Positions 43,916-55,913 of a stretch of 64,000 nucleotides of DNA are shown here, piece after piece. Made by a program: the position numbers and the translations under genes. Source of the stretch: Stagonosporopsis chrysanthemi (Eukaryota; Ascomycota; Dothideomycetes; Pleosporales; Didymellaceae); NCBI GenBank assembly GCA_022560025.1, contig JAFISE010000078.1, forward strand, positions 62,001 through 126,000, written 5' to 3'. The notes beneath the pieces were generated by a model that saw only the letters and a program-made list of their open reading frames with translations, was not told the origin of the DNA and did no database searches. Positions within the stretch are counted from its first letter, which is position 1, and each line of letters begins with the position of its first letter.

Positions 43916-46606
43916 CTGTACTTAGTACGAGGTCCTGTCAACCGTACTACGACGAACTGGTGAGATCTTCTTGCTCTACCTCCTTACAGCACCCGTCAGA
44001 CTGCTCCAGAATCTCAAACGGATTGCCTTCAGTCACGTTGCCTATCAACAAACCAGCATGCAAGCGCGCTGGCGAATCGAACGGCCGTATCGACACTGGA
44101 CGTCCAGCTTGGGGGCTCGCTGCAGCCTGCGGACTTGCCCCGGCGGCGTGCGGTGAGCTATGAGACCGAGGTGAGAATTGCTGGAACGACGGCGCCTTGA
44201 GCCTGGCGATGTTGTTGACTTCGCCATTGGTGATGATTGATCAGGTCGTGCAACTGTGCGACGAACCTGGGTTTAACTGATCGCCGCGATGTACTGTACT
44301 GTAACAGCACTCAACCTCAACTGCCAGTAAAGATGCCGCAGTCGTTTCATAGATGATATATCAATCTGATTAGGACGTTTGCCGTTGGTAGAATGGAGAG
44401 GTTGGCGCGAGGTTGTAACCAACACGGACATGAGAACACCAAGTCAGTGTTGGCCAGTAGTGGGAACAAACCCAGTGCCATTCTTGGTGTACTAGGTGGA
44501 TTTCAATGTCAGTTCCAGAGAGGAAGGGCTGATGTCTGAACGAAGGGCTGAACGAAGTTGACATATACAACCCTGCACCAGCTCATAGTATGATGCCACT
44601 CCCCAGTTCCAAAGAGCGATCATAGCTCCAGGCAGGGACTTTGCGTGAAGGAGACCAATCCTGCAGAATTCAGTCTTGGCGGCTAGACTTGACAGCGTTT
44701 AATCTTTTTGTCGGTGGACAGGACTAGGTAACTGCTTAGACTGCGGACACAACATGAATGACACTGCTCTGCTAACTCGACGTGCTCTGCTACACTACTA
44801 CTGCTCCCAGCCTTAGGGCTGAGGAGTACGATTTCGCCGCGACAGCAGCCAACCTGCTTGAGCATGATTGTTCCGTAAATCAACCCTAGTGGCAAAAAGC
44901 TGTGATTCTTGCAACAGCCAAAGGCAGGAGTCGCCGCTGGGCGTCTTGGTCAGGCAAGGGGGAAGCAACGACACGCAGTTCTGCTCAGACCGGTCATGCT
45001 TTGTGGAAATTGTCGTATGGCTGAGTGAACCTCAACCTCAGCTACTACAAACAAGACAGCAAAGTGGAGGCAGAGCAAACAACAATCGCATTTTACAGCG
45101 AACACATCACAGGCAGTGGACAGCGTTCACTCAAAGCAGTCTATACGCCCGCTCGTCTCCGCGGGGAAACAGCGTCGACGGGAACAAGACGGGTACCGCG
45201 ATGCTGAAGGGAGTCGAAATCTGCATGAGTTATCTGCAGGCTTCCGCGACTGCATTCTCGCCACCCCTAGCAGACGCAGCCCGCGACCCAGAGCTGATGG
45301 TGTCTCCAGTTACCAACAGAATTTAGTCGAGGAATACACATCTACCCCGCCGGAGGCAAGTCGCGCAAACACATGCTTAGTTCCAAAAGCGGCGCTCGCA
45401 GGTCGCGACGGCGGCCGTTGCGCAGCAGCACCATCGGGCAGTTGTTGCTCATGCCTGCAAGGCGCAGCGATGGCAGCGGCGCAATGCAGCGCGTAGCTGT
45501 GTAAGGCCTTGCAACCTCCACCCTCCACCCTCCAAGCGCCATCTCCTTCCTCGCGGCCGGACATTTCGAGCCACGCAGAACGGAGATGGCGGTGCCACGT
45601 GTGTGTATCAGCCCGGGCAACACGTGTGCTGCGTGCTCCACTACCGACAGCCCACGGCGTCGAGATAAGTGTGTGCGGCTCAGGAGCGTGGCGCTTGGAG
45701 CACTGGGCGCTGGATGTGCGTGCGCAACGGCGAGGGAGGGCACAATGCACGAATCGTTGTTGTATTCGTGCCGGAGATTGGAGTCGCGGGGAAGGTGCAC
45801 CGAAAGTGAAGTCGCGTGGAAGGTACGTGTTAGTCGTGATCGCGATGAGTGGAGGAAGTTTTACAGCACGGCCACGAGACTAGCCCGAAACGGTAAAGTT
45901 GCGTGCCTCACTGCTGTGCACGTCCAGCTGAAGGGTCCGAGGGCCGCCTTTATTGCGCTTGTCCTCGAGCTGGCGGCGGTGGATTTCTGGTATTCCGGAC
46001 GGTGGCGAGTTCACCGTTTTCTGACATGTGCGCCTGCCGCGCACCCTTGCAATAACGTGTTGAGAATTGTCTTCCTGTCGCCCTCAAGCCGGCAATAGCG
46101 TGCGTCCCGAGTATCTATCGACGGGTTCGACGACGGGTTTGACGACGGGTTCGACAGCGGTGGTGAGGATGCACGCTGCGTTCGGCGACGTTGTTGGATT
46201 GAGATGCCGCCGTCGCGTTCTGCGGGGTGTTGCTGGAGACGGCAATCTTGACGAGATACGGGCATTTTGCGATGGGTCGTGCACGCTGGCATGGCGCAGG
46301 CGTAGAGCATCGACAGCGGCGCACGACAGGCGTCAATGGCGGTGGCAGGGTGGTGACAGTGCGTTGACGGTGTCGTGCGTTGAATTGTGGGCTTGAATGC
46401 GAAAAACTGGCGTCACCGCCACGTGCCTACAGCTCACCCGGCCACGCTAATGTCTGGCTGGGAACTTGGCGCGCTAAGAGACACCCAAAATGTCCAGCAG
46501 AACCCTAGCTGCAAACTAGATTAGAACAGTATTACAAAAATACTACTGTAATAGCATAACAATAATAATATCTCTAATAAACTATAATAATAGAGAATAT
46601 TAAGAT
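43916..46606. other. Intergenic region left of the retroelement
   Basis: No recognisable gene. From about 45.3 to 46.4 kb the composition is GC-rich with overlapping spurious frames. A 12-bp repeat occurs at 46119-46154. From about 46.5 kb the sequence becomes AT-rich roughly 100 bp before the retroelement boundary, which may be spread of mutation into the flank. Confidence 0.5.
46119..46154 (+). repeat. Three exact-length copies of a 12-bp repeat
   Basis: CGACGGGTTCGA three times in a row, the middle copy with one C-to-T difference. Tandem repeat outside any recognised gene. Confidence 0.85.
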
Positions 46607-46611
46607 ATTTC

Positions 46612-46825
46612 TGTAAGGTTACTGTAAGCAGGCAATTAGACTTAAGGTAGATAAGATAGCTTTAAAGCTAAATTAAGGTTGTATTTAGATATTAGACAAA
46701 TCTTTAAGGTGTAAGCCTTTAGATTTAATAGGAGTATATATATAAGAAGCCTGTGCACAGCCTAGCTTTTAGCCTAAGTGTGCCTAAAGTAGAGCTAAAG
46801 AGTATTAGAGAAGAATCTTGTAATA
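46612..46825 (-). repeat. 3' LTR of the chromovirus, heavily mutated
   Basis: 214 bp, aligned without gaps to 55695-55908. By hand alignment it differs at 47 positions; 46 are T or A here where the other LTR has C or G. LTRs are identical at insertion, so these changes happened in place. The outer end is flanked by ATTTC. Confidence 0.93.
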
Positions 46826-47230
46826 ATAGCTTCTCCTTTCTTACAGCTTGTCTTAAACTACTTAGAGTTCCTATTCTTGTGTAAAGTATAGCTACTAAGC
46901 TCTAGAAAACCTCTGTCTTATAAGAAGAAAAAACCTTAGCTAGAAAAGCTACTATAACTATTATAGAGATTAAGTACTTAGACTTAACCTTAGAAGCTAG
47001 TGCTACTGTTAACCTACTCTTAGCCTAGGCTAAGAGAGGTGCAAGTAGTTACTAATACTTAGCCTTTAGTCTCTAGCTGTGTACATACTTAGAGTTGTAG
47101 CTTCTCCTGCAGAGCTTTAAGCTCTTCTTAGGTTAACTTTAAATAGGTAGGCCTACTATTAGCTAGTATATTAATTAGGCCTTAACTTGTTATTTATAGA
47201 GTAAACGCTGTAATATTGCCTTTTTAATAC

Positions 47231-47432
47231 TCTAAACTTATACCTATAGATAGTAAGAGTTGCTTTAAACTTATACCTATAAGCAGTATAGTAGTACTCT
47301 AAACTTACGCTCTTTAGTAGTATTGTATATATTCTAAACTTTACTCTTAGGTAGTAGAACTAAAAGTACTCTAAACTTACACCTGTAGGCAGTATTATAT
47401 AAATTCTAAACTTATACCTATAAGTAGTAGAA
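47231..47432 (-). repeat. 33-36-bp tandem repeat, 3' region of the chromovirus
   Basis: About six imperfect copies of a unit starting TAAACTTAYACC and containing TAGGCAGTA, spaced about 33-36 bp. The same unit forms a second array at 51399-51632, about 4.2 kb away. Confidence 0.75.
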
Positions 47433-48794
47433 TTAAAAAATACTTAATATATAAGTTCTTTAGATATAAATACTTATACTTTAACTTATAAGTACTTTAT
47501 AAGGTTACTAATAGGCTCTTGTAATAGGTTTAGCTTCTGCACAAGCAGCTTTAGAATTTATTTCTTTATAAAAGCAGTATTTTATATAGTAAATAGGTTA
47601 TAATTAACTATTTATTACCTTCTAATAAGTGCTTAATTTAATAATTGCACAGTATTATTAAACTTTTAGCATTTACCTTGTTACACCTTAGGTAAAACAG
47701 CAATCTACAGAGGTAAGATTGTATAGCTATTAGCTATATAAGTAAATAGTTGTATACTACTTTTAAGTACAAGTAAATATTATAAAGAGTAGGTAAAAAA
47801 GCAGTTAAAGGTTAGAGTATAGCTAAGAGACAGTTAGTAGACTATATAAATATACTATAGCACTTTAACTTCTTATATACTATACTTAACTACTTATATC
47901 TCTTTGCTATAATACTTTTTTTATAACTAGTTACTATAACTTTAGTACCTTTTTATATCTTAAATAAGCCTTTACTTAACTTTATATATACTTTGCCTAA
48001 CAACATAGCTCTGCAGCCTTTACTTATACACTTTTAGTGCTGTAGCAGTATTACCTGCCTTACAACTACTTTTAAGACTAACTTTAATAGTATAATTTTA
48101 TTATTTATTATAGTGTTTTAACATACTAAAAGCTATACTATATATAATAATAATTTTAGTATTTATTTTAGTTGTACTTAGACCTATAAAAGTAGTTGTG
48201 TTAAGGTATACCTAAGCCTTCTCTAGTATTATTCTAGTACTAACATAAAGCAAATAAAGGTATACTTCTATTAAGCCTGCAATATTCTTAACTAGCTAAT
48301 TAACTGCGCTCTCTGCAAGTATAACAATGCTGTTACTACAGTAGGTAATACCTTAACTAATGCTAAAGTCTTTAAGACTACCTAGACCTTCTTCTAGACT
48401 GTATACAACTATACTAAAGCTTACTATATTAAGTTTAAAGAGTATAATACTATAGTTACTTAGAAGGTTAAAAGCAGTAGTAAGACTAAGTCTTAATACT
48501 ATTATAATTGTTAGGTATCTTGTAAGTATAATTTACAGCGCTACAATATAAAGATAGTCTTAGTTTCTACTAGATATTTGCTAACTTTATAAAGGCTGCT
48601 ATTAGTACAGTAAGTAAGAAGGCGCCCTCTAATATTGTAGTTAATAGCTTAGTTAAGAAGTACTTTAAAAAGGCTAGTTGTGCTGCTAATACTAAGAAGT
48701 GTTAGTACTACTATAGTACTAACATCCCTAGCGTAACTAAGGCTCTTTTAGCTGCGTTTAGTTATCTTTCTATAGCAGCCTCTTTTACTAAGAG

Positions 48795-49072
48795 TGTAAG
48801 AACAAGCTTAGTTCTTTAAGCTTACCTTACATTACCTGACAACTACCTGACTTAGATCTGTCTTCTAACTGCTTGTTAGTACAGTCTTCTCTAAGCTTCT
48901 AGGTATAAGAGAGGAAGCTTTTACAGAGTTTAGATAGATAGTTTTAAAGTATCCTTTTGTACAAAACCTATAGGAATAGAGATCTAGTCTTATAGTTTAT
49001 CTTAGTGCTCTTATACACCTTGTAGTAGATACCTATACGATTTAGACTCCTCTAGCATCTTGTATTGTTACA
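48795..49072 (-). repeat. Nested second-family LTR, full length, inverted
   Basis: 278 bp, the reverse complement of the solo LTR at 54044-54321 along its full length, with TGTAA..TTACA ends. It directly abuts a partial copy in the opposite orientation (49075-49232). Flank AAGAG on its left has a near match AAGGG to the right of the partial copy, so the two together look like one insertion. Confidence 0.85.
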
Positions 49073-49074
49073 TT

Positions 49075-49232
49075 ATACTTTAAAACTATCTATTTAAACT
49101 CTATAAAGGCTTCTCTTCTTATACCTAGAAGCTTAGAGAAGACTGTACTAACAAGTAGTTAGAAGACAGATCTAAGTTAGGTAGTTGTTAGGTAATGTAA
49201 GGTAGGCTTAAAGAACTAGGCTTGTTCTTACA
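49075..49232 (+). repeat. Nested second-family LTR, 3' part only
   Basis: About 158 bp matching the 3' part of the 278-bp LTR, ending TTCTTACA. With the neighbouring inverted full copy it forms an inverted repeat of about 160 bp arms around a 120-bp centre. Confidence 0.8.
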
Positions 49233-51398
49233 AAGGGTAGAAGCTAAAGTAGACATAGTAGTCTGCCTTTCTGCCTAAGTCTTGCTTATTATAAAAAAAA
49301 GGTTTAAGTTAGTAGTAGTGTGTAAAATAGCTATAAAGGCTTTCTAAGTTAAATAGTTTAATACTAGGTATAACCTACTTTACAATTGCATTTTATAAGT
49401 AGAACAAGTTCTTTAACTATTTAGTAACTATATTAGATTATTGCTAGACCTATATTAGCTTTTTAATAGTTTGCTATAAGTTAACACTAATTATATTACT
49501 GTTAGACGTATAGATTTAGTACTAATTACTTATAAAGAACTTCTACAGACGTCTTTTTTTTTTCTTTAGAAGTTTAAGATCTTTAAGCACTTTACACTTT
49601 TAACTTACAAGTCTTAATTATAATAAGTTATAAGAATCTTTGTAGTAGTCTTTAAGTATCTAATTATAATAATTAAGATACTTATATAGTTTTTAGGTTG
49701 CGTCTTTATATAACTAACCTAGCTACTTTACTTTGTACTTATACTCTTAGGTAGCAGAGTTATAGTACTTTAGGATTCTCTTAACTTTGTACCTATTACA
49801 AGGTAAAGTATCTATAGGAATCTGTACTAGACTTAGCTAGAACTCCTTGCTTGCAAGGAGCTCTTTTTAAGGTTTAAGTAGCAAGATATTAAATACTAAG
49901 TGTACTTTGTCTATAAAAGGTAGCAGCTTAAGCTTATATACTAATTTCTTAACCTTCTTAAAGACTATAAACAGCTCTAAGTACCTTGCGTTAAACTTCT
50001 TTAAAGGACACTTAGTAAGGAAGTTCTTTACATAGAAGATTACTTAATCTCTTTTTATAAAGTATTGTTTAGATCTCTTAGAGTTATACTAACAAGCTTA
50101 GCTTTATTAGGCATACTCTAGAGTCTTCTTTACTGTAGCCTAAGCTTTATACTAATATATAAGGCGCCTAGTAACTTGCTGTTATAGCTCTAAGGCCTTT
50201 ATATTCTTATCTTAGTTAGTAGGCAGTTAGTATAACTAATACTTATCTAGCACTTTGTTAAAGCCTTTAAGATTAATACTATAGGCAACTTTAATAAAAG
50301 ACTTACTATAAGCTGTGTAAAGCTTTAAGTTATATGTATACTTTATATATAGTAAGAAGTTTACCTAGTTATCTTATTAGTAGTTTATATAGATGCAAAG
50401 GTATATCTTAAGCTCTTAGTTTTACTGTTCTGTCTAGCTATCTGTCTAGAGATAGAAGGCTGTACTAAGACAGTAGACTATCTTAAGGTAGTAGTATATA
50501 TTAGACTAGAACTAGCTAGTAAAGACAGAACCTTAATCTAACAGCAGGGTGTCTAGTAGGCCTTATAGCAGAAAACACTATTCTAGCAGTAGCTTAGCTA
50601 AGCTCTAGGCTGTAATTGTCTTAGTTCTAAGAAAGTATTAGATATACTTACTAAACTAGTTTATAAGAACTAATATTAAGTTATACTTATTCTCTTTAGC
50701 ATCTTTAGATATAGGTAGATCTGTAACAAAGTTAAGAAAGAAGTAATACTAAGCTGTATTAAGTATAGAAAGAGGTAATAGTAGTCTTTAGAGCTTGTGT
50801 TTCTAGATCTTGTTTAGTTAACAAGCTAGGCACCTGTAGATATACTCCTTTACGTTTCTAGTTAACTAAAGCTAGTAGTACTTTTATTTTAGAACCTTAA
50901 TAGTCTTTTCTATATTAAAATAACTCTTTATAGAGTTATTATAATTTCTTAAAAGAATAGTTTTGTAAAAAGTTATATCTTTAAAAATCTTTACTTTTTT
51001 ACTTTTATGTAGAATGCTATTAGAGTTAATTTGCTAATAATGCTATCTTTTACCTACTCTGCCTGCCTCTTAGTGCGTTAGCAACTTGTTCCTAGAAAAA
51101 GCCTTATCTTGTTTCTAAACCTGTCTAATAAAATTAAAAAGACGTTCTAAAGCCTTTAAAGTATATATAGTCTCTTTTTATATAGCTATATTTGCAAGGT
51201 ATATAGAAGTGCTAACTTAACTGTCTAGGCTACAAAAGAAAGCTGCTATAATATTAAAGTCTGTTTCTTAAGCTTTAGATAAATTAGATTAACTCTAATT
51301 GCTATAATCTATAGAAGGCTAGTTAAGAGCTAAGAAAAGCATACTTCTAGAACTAGACTGCTGCTAGCAGATATCTATAGAGATAATGCTGCTGTGCC

Positions 51399-51632
51399 TT
51401 AAACTTATGCCTGCAGGCAGCAAAGTTACTAACTCTAAACTTACGCCTCTAGGTAGCAAGAAGTACACTAAACTTATGCCTGCAGGCAGTGTTATACTTT
51501 CTCCTAAACTTGTACCTTTAAGTAGTATAGTATATTCTAAACTTATACCTTTAGGCAGTAAAGAGTACTCTAAACTTACGCCTATAAGTAGTATTGTACT
51601 ATCTTCTAAACTTATACCTTTAGGCAGTAGAA
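51399..51632 (-). repeat. 33/36-bp tandem repeat inside the pol region
   Basis: Seven copies of a unit beginning AAACTTAYRCC, spaced 33 or 36 bp, multiples of three. It is open on the pol strand as an 11-12 residue repeat of the form LLPxGISLExx, and also on the plus strand. It lies between RNase H and integrase. Confidence 0.8.
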
Positions 51633-54043
51633 TTACAAGAGTATCTTTAAAGTATTAACAGGTTGCTTTTAGTACTTTTTTAAAGTAGTTAGCACTTTAC
51701 ACAGCTTATACTACGCTATAAGCTATAGACTTTATAAAAGTCTATATCTAAAGCTTTTGCTAAAGAGTAAGTAGCATAGTGTTCTTTAATGCTTGCTGCT
51801 TTCTAACAACTATACTCTAAGCATAGTTAAGATGCTTTAAAGAGCTATCTACTATATTCTTAGGTCTAGGTTTGTATTTAACTTTAAAGTTAAATCTAGA
51901 TAGCTTTTTTACTTAACAAGCTTGTTTTAGAAAGAACTTCTTTATTATTATAAAGTACTTTAGATTGTTATAATTAGAAAGTACTTAGATTGTAGACGCA
52001 GCGTGCTTAAGGTATTACTTCTACTGCTAGAATGCTAACACAATTGCTAACAGTTCCTTATTATAAGTATGCTATCTTACTACTAGTCTCTAGAACTTCT
52101 TGCTTTAGAATACTACTAGCTTCTAGTAACTCTTAGTTATTAGCTTAGACGTCTGTAGCTGCAGTAGTATAGCTGCTATAGCAAAATCTAATGCGTCTGT
52201 AAAGACTATAATTAGCTTTGCAGAGTTAAAGTGCTAAAGCACTAGAGCCTTAGTAAACTAAGCTCTAATATTAAAAAACACTGTATAGACGTTCTTAGGC
52301 TAGCTCTATAGTCTATACTATTTAGTTAGGCCTTTGTGTATTTTCTTCTTTAACTTTGCTCTCTTCTTTTAGAGATTAGGTCTCTTTTAGTCTAGCTCTA
52401 AGTTCTAGGTAGCTGTTATATAGTCTACTAGCAGTTGTATAATACTAGAGTAATTGTATACAAACTTCTTATAGAAGTTTGCAAAGCTAAGAAATACTTA
52501 GATATCTTTATAGCTTTTAAGCTTAGGCTACTCTGTAATAGTACGTACTCTTTCTAGGTCTATTACTACGCCCTTAAGCGTAATAATAAAGCCTAGAAAC
52601 TTAACAGACTTTGTTAAGAAGAAGTACTTACTTACTTTAGCAAACAGGCCCTACTTAACTAAACAGTTAAGTACCTTTTTAATATAATAATTATAATCTT
52701 CTAGGTTCTCTAAGTAAATTAAGATGTTGTCTAAGTATACTATATAAGTCTAATTAAGTAGGCCCCTTAGAGCTTTATAAATATATAACTAGAAGGTTGT
52801 TAAAGTGTTAGCTAACTTAAAAAGTATAACTAGGTACTTAAAGTGCTTATATTATGTTTTAAACACAGTCTTCTACTTATTACCTTTTTTAATCTAGAGC
52901 TTATAATAAGTGTTATGTAGATCTAGCTTAGTAAAAACCTGTACCTTTAACAGTCTATTAAGTATCTTACTAACTAAGAGAATTAAGTAGTAATTCTTAA
53001 TTATTACCTTATTTAATCTCTAGTAGTCTATATATAGTCTTATAGTACTGTTAGCCTTTAAGACAAACAAGATTAGAGTACTAGCTAGAGACTTGCTTAG
53101 TCTAATCTACTCTTTTTTCTGCGCTGTATTAAGGTATTTCTAAAGAATATCTAGTTCTTTATAAGAAAGGTTGTATATTAAGAGATTTAGTACTTTTACA
53201 CCTTTTATAATATTAATAGAGTAATTATACTCTTAGTAAGAAGGTAGCACTCTTAATTAATATTTACTAAAAGTATACTACTTGTAGTAGAGCTTTAGTA
53301 GTATAAAACAGAGTTTGTCTTTATTAAGCTTGTTATCTTTAGGTAGAACCTAAGGTACGTTTCTATTATAGTCTGCTAGAGACTCTTTACAACTTAGAAT
53401 AAAGATAATACCTACTATATACTCTTTTAGTACTATAGAGACTAACTAAGAGTAGTTATTCTAGCAGAGAGAGTCTAAGTTGCGTTAACAGTATACTAAG
53501 TTAGGGCGCAGCTAGAAAGTGCCTAGCTAACTCTTAGTCCTACGCAGGGCCTGTAGGTAGAGCAAATACAGTTGCTTACTTAGGCTTAGGTTGTTAAACA
53601 GTTCTTAGACAGAAGTAATAAAGACTTTCTTTATTCTATTAGTATACTATGTAAATATTTTTTTAGTAAAATAAATATATAGGTCTACCTTTGTAAGCTA
53701 TAAGTACTTTAGAATAAGGTTATACCTATAGAAGTTAGCTGTCTAAAAAGTATCTAGTCTTACTTACTTTATAGTACTTATACTGTTAAAGTAGTCTATA
53801 GTTAGCTAGCAGAACTTATAAATCTATAGTTGCTTATTATTAATAGTAGTAGCTATTAGTTTCTTTACATTGCTATAGAGTATAATATTTGTCCTTTCTA
53901 GACTTGCCCTGTTAGCAAGATTTAGCTTAGTACTTAAATTATACAAAGCTTAGAGTATTTTAAAAGCACTGCTAGGTACTTGTAAGTGTACTATTACTAT
54001 AATGTAAGTCTTCTTCCTATTAGAATCTAGCCTTAGTAGTAGT

Positions 54044-54321
54044 TGTAACGACACAGGATGCTAGAGGGGTCTAAATCGCATAGGTATCTGCTACGAGGTG
54101 TATAGGAGCACTAAGATAAACTACAGGACTAGATCTCTATTTCTATAGGTCTTGTACAAAAGAATACTTTAAAACTATCTATCTAAACTCTATAGAGGCT
54201 TCTCCTCTTATACCTAGAAGCTTAGGGAAGACTGTACTAACAAGCAGTTAGAAGATAGATCTAAGTTAGGTAGTTGTTAGGTAATGTAAGGTAGGCTTAA
54301 AGAACTAAGCTTGTTCTTACA
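54044..54321 (+). repeat. Solo LTR of a second retroelement family, nested
   Basis: 278 bp with TGTAAC..TTACA ends and a perfect 5-bp target duplication GTAGT (54039-54043 and 54322-54326), inserted in the gag region of the chromovirus. It is less mutated than its copy at 48795-49072, keeping CpG sites (AACGACAC, TACGAGG) that are lost there. Confidence 0.9.
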
Positions 54322-55694
54322 GTAGTTAGGATAAGTTTGCTACTAGAGCTTTCTTTTTTCTTAGTCCTGCTTTAGTTAGCTGTTCTTATAGTCTTAGTTT
54401 TTCTAGTGTAGTTTATAGTAATCTCTTAGTTAGAACTAGTTTCTACTACCTTGTAATATCTAGTGCCTAGAGTTCTGTACTAAGGCTGTAGGCAGCTGTT
54501 AGAGCTCTCTTAGAACAGTACTAAGTTTGCTACAGGCTAAGGTATTCTTACAGCTATTTTAGTGTTTAAACTTATACCTAGACAGAGAACTAAGGCTACA
54601 CTTCTTTATTAGTTGTTAGTTAGACTTTTTTAAAGTAGCTTTTAACAGTCTTATAGCAGTTTCTATGTTGCAGAAAGCCTTCTTAAACTTAGACTACTTC
54701 TAGATATACTCTAGTATACTATTATATTAAATTTTCTTTTATAATAGCTTTAAGATTTTGCTCTAGATAAATACTATCTTAAACTTGTAGTTCTCTGTAC
54801 TATTATTAAACTTAAAGAAGCTATATAGTAGCAAAGACTCTCTTTAACTAAGTAGTATAAGAAATAAGTTTATAAAGTCTTTTTTTTTTACTTAATCTTA
54901 AAGAACTTCTAGTAGTTCTTGTAACAAGTAAAGACAAGATCTTAGACTAGCTATTCTTTTACTATGCAGAGCTTAGCCTATATCTAGATTAATCTCTTAG
55001 TAATCTGTTGTTAGATTAATTCTCTGTAAGTACTAAACTGTATAGTATCTATAATCTAGTAAGTATAGGTAACAGAGTCTTCTAGTACTTAAGTATACTA
55101 AAACGCTGTCTTAATATCTTTTACCTACTAGTTAACCTGCTAGAAAGTTAGAGACGTTTTCTCTGTGCCTAGCTTTAGCTTTAGCTAGACGTTGTTTAAT
55201 GTCTGCATAAGCTGCCTAGCCTTGTTAAAGGCTAGCTAGCTATAGCCTAGAGTCTGTCTGCCCTAGGCTTCTTTTATTGTTGCTACTGCGCAATTAAGTT
55301 GCTTTTGTTGCAGCTTAATCTTAGCAATTAGCGCATTACAAAGCTCTGCTTCCTCTAGGGCATCTAGTCTTTTTGCGACTATTGCCTAGAGGCTTGCTGC
55401 TTCTTCCTGGCTCTTGCGCCTCCTTAGGTGTACTAGGAGCGTTGTTGCTCTTGCATTAATAGGCGCAAAATTTCTGTTGCTTAACGCGTCTGCTAGGGTG
55501 TTGTCTTTGCAATTGGTGTTGTTGCGACGCGTCTCTAAGGTCGTCCTAGGGTCGTTAAGGGGTGCGTCCCCTGCGCTCTGTGTTGCGCTCTGGAGGGTAC
55601 AATGTCCTCTAGCCATTGTTAACACGTGGCTAGTAATCTACTCTGAGTCGCGAGTTGACTGCTTCTTCTAAGAGGAAATAGGAAGGATTTGAAT

Positions 55695-55908
55695 TATAAG
55701 GTCACTGTAGGCAGGCAATTGGACTCAAGGTAGATAGGATAGCTTCAAGGCCGAATTGGGGTTGTATTTAGATATCAGACAAATCCTTGAGGTGTGAGCC
55801 TCTGGATTCGATAGGAGTATATATATGGGAGGCCCGTGCGCGGCCCGGCCCTTGGCCTGGGTGTGCCCGAGGTAGGGCCGAGGGGTATCAGAGAGGAATC
55901 CCGTGACA
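55695..55908 (-). repeat. 5' LTR of the chromovirus, almost unmutated
   Basis: 214 bp partner of 46612-46825. It keeps GC-rich blocks (GCGCGGCCCGGCCC near 55838) that are TA-converted in the other LTR. Only its TAT at the inner end appears mutated from TGT. The adjoining gag start (about 55.3-55.69 kb) is also of normal composition and open for 79 codons on the minus strand. Confidence 0.93.
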
Positions 55909-55913
55909 ATTTC

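Larger units (their letters stand above)
46612..55908 (-). mobile_element. Ty3/Gypsy chromovirus LTR retrotransposon, complete in structure, inactivated
   Basis: Bounded by two 214-bp direct LTRs (TGT..ACA) and a perfect 5-bp target duplication ATTTC (46607-46611 and 55909-55913), length 9297 bp. Transcription would run right to left. In that direction: a gag-like start near 55608, degraded gag, reverse transcriptase with YLDN in place of YxDD near 52712-52745, RNase H (TDALDFAIAAILLQ near 52155-52205), integrase catalytic start (FVTDLP near 50700), then a C-terminal chromodomain-like block near 49700-49810. A purine tract (complement of 46830-46842) lies next to the 3' LTR as expected. The body is full of stops, mostly TAG and TAA at former Trp and Gln codons, typical of RIP. 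The region downstream of the chromodomain (46.8-49.6 kb) is long and contains a nested LTR pair and unidentified sequence. No canonical TGG primer site is seen after the 5' LTR. Confidence 0.92.

Noticed and set aside
51386..51658. 90-codon plus-strand repeat protein (SKLxPLGS units)
   Set aside because: It is antisense to the retroelement pol frame. The open frame follows from the 33/36-bp repeat and has no independent support.
46500..55300. CRISPR-like regularly spaced repeats in the AT-rich block
   Set aside because: The regular repeats are two coding-type minisatellite arrays of a eukaryotic retroelement; spacing and context exclude CRISPR.
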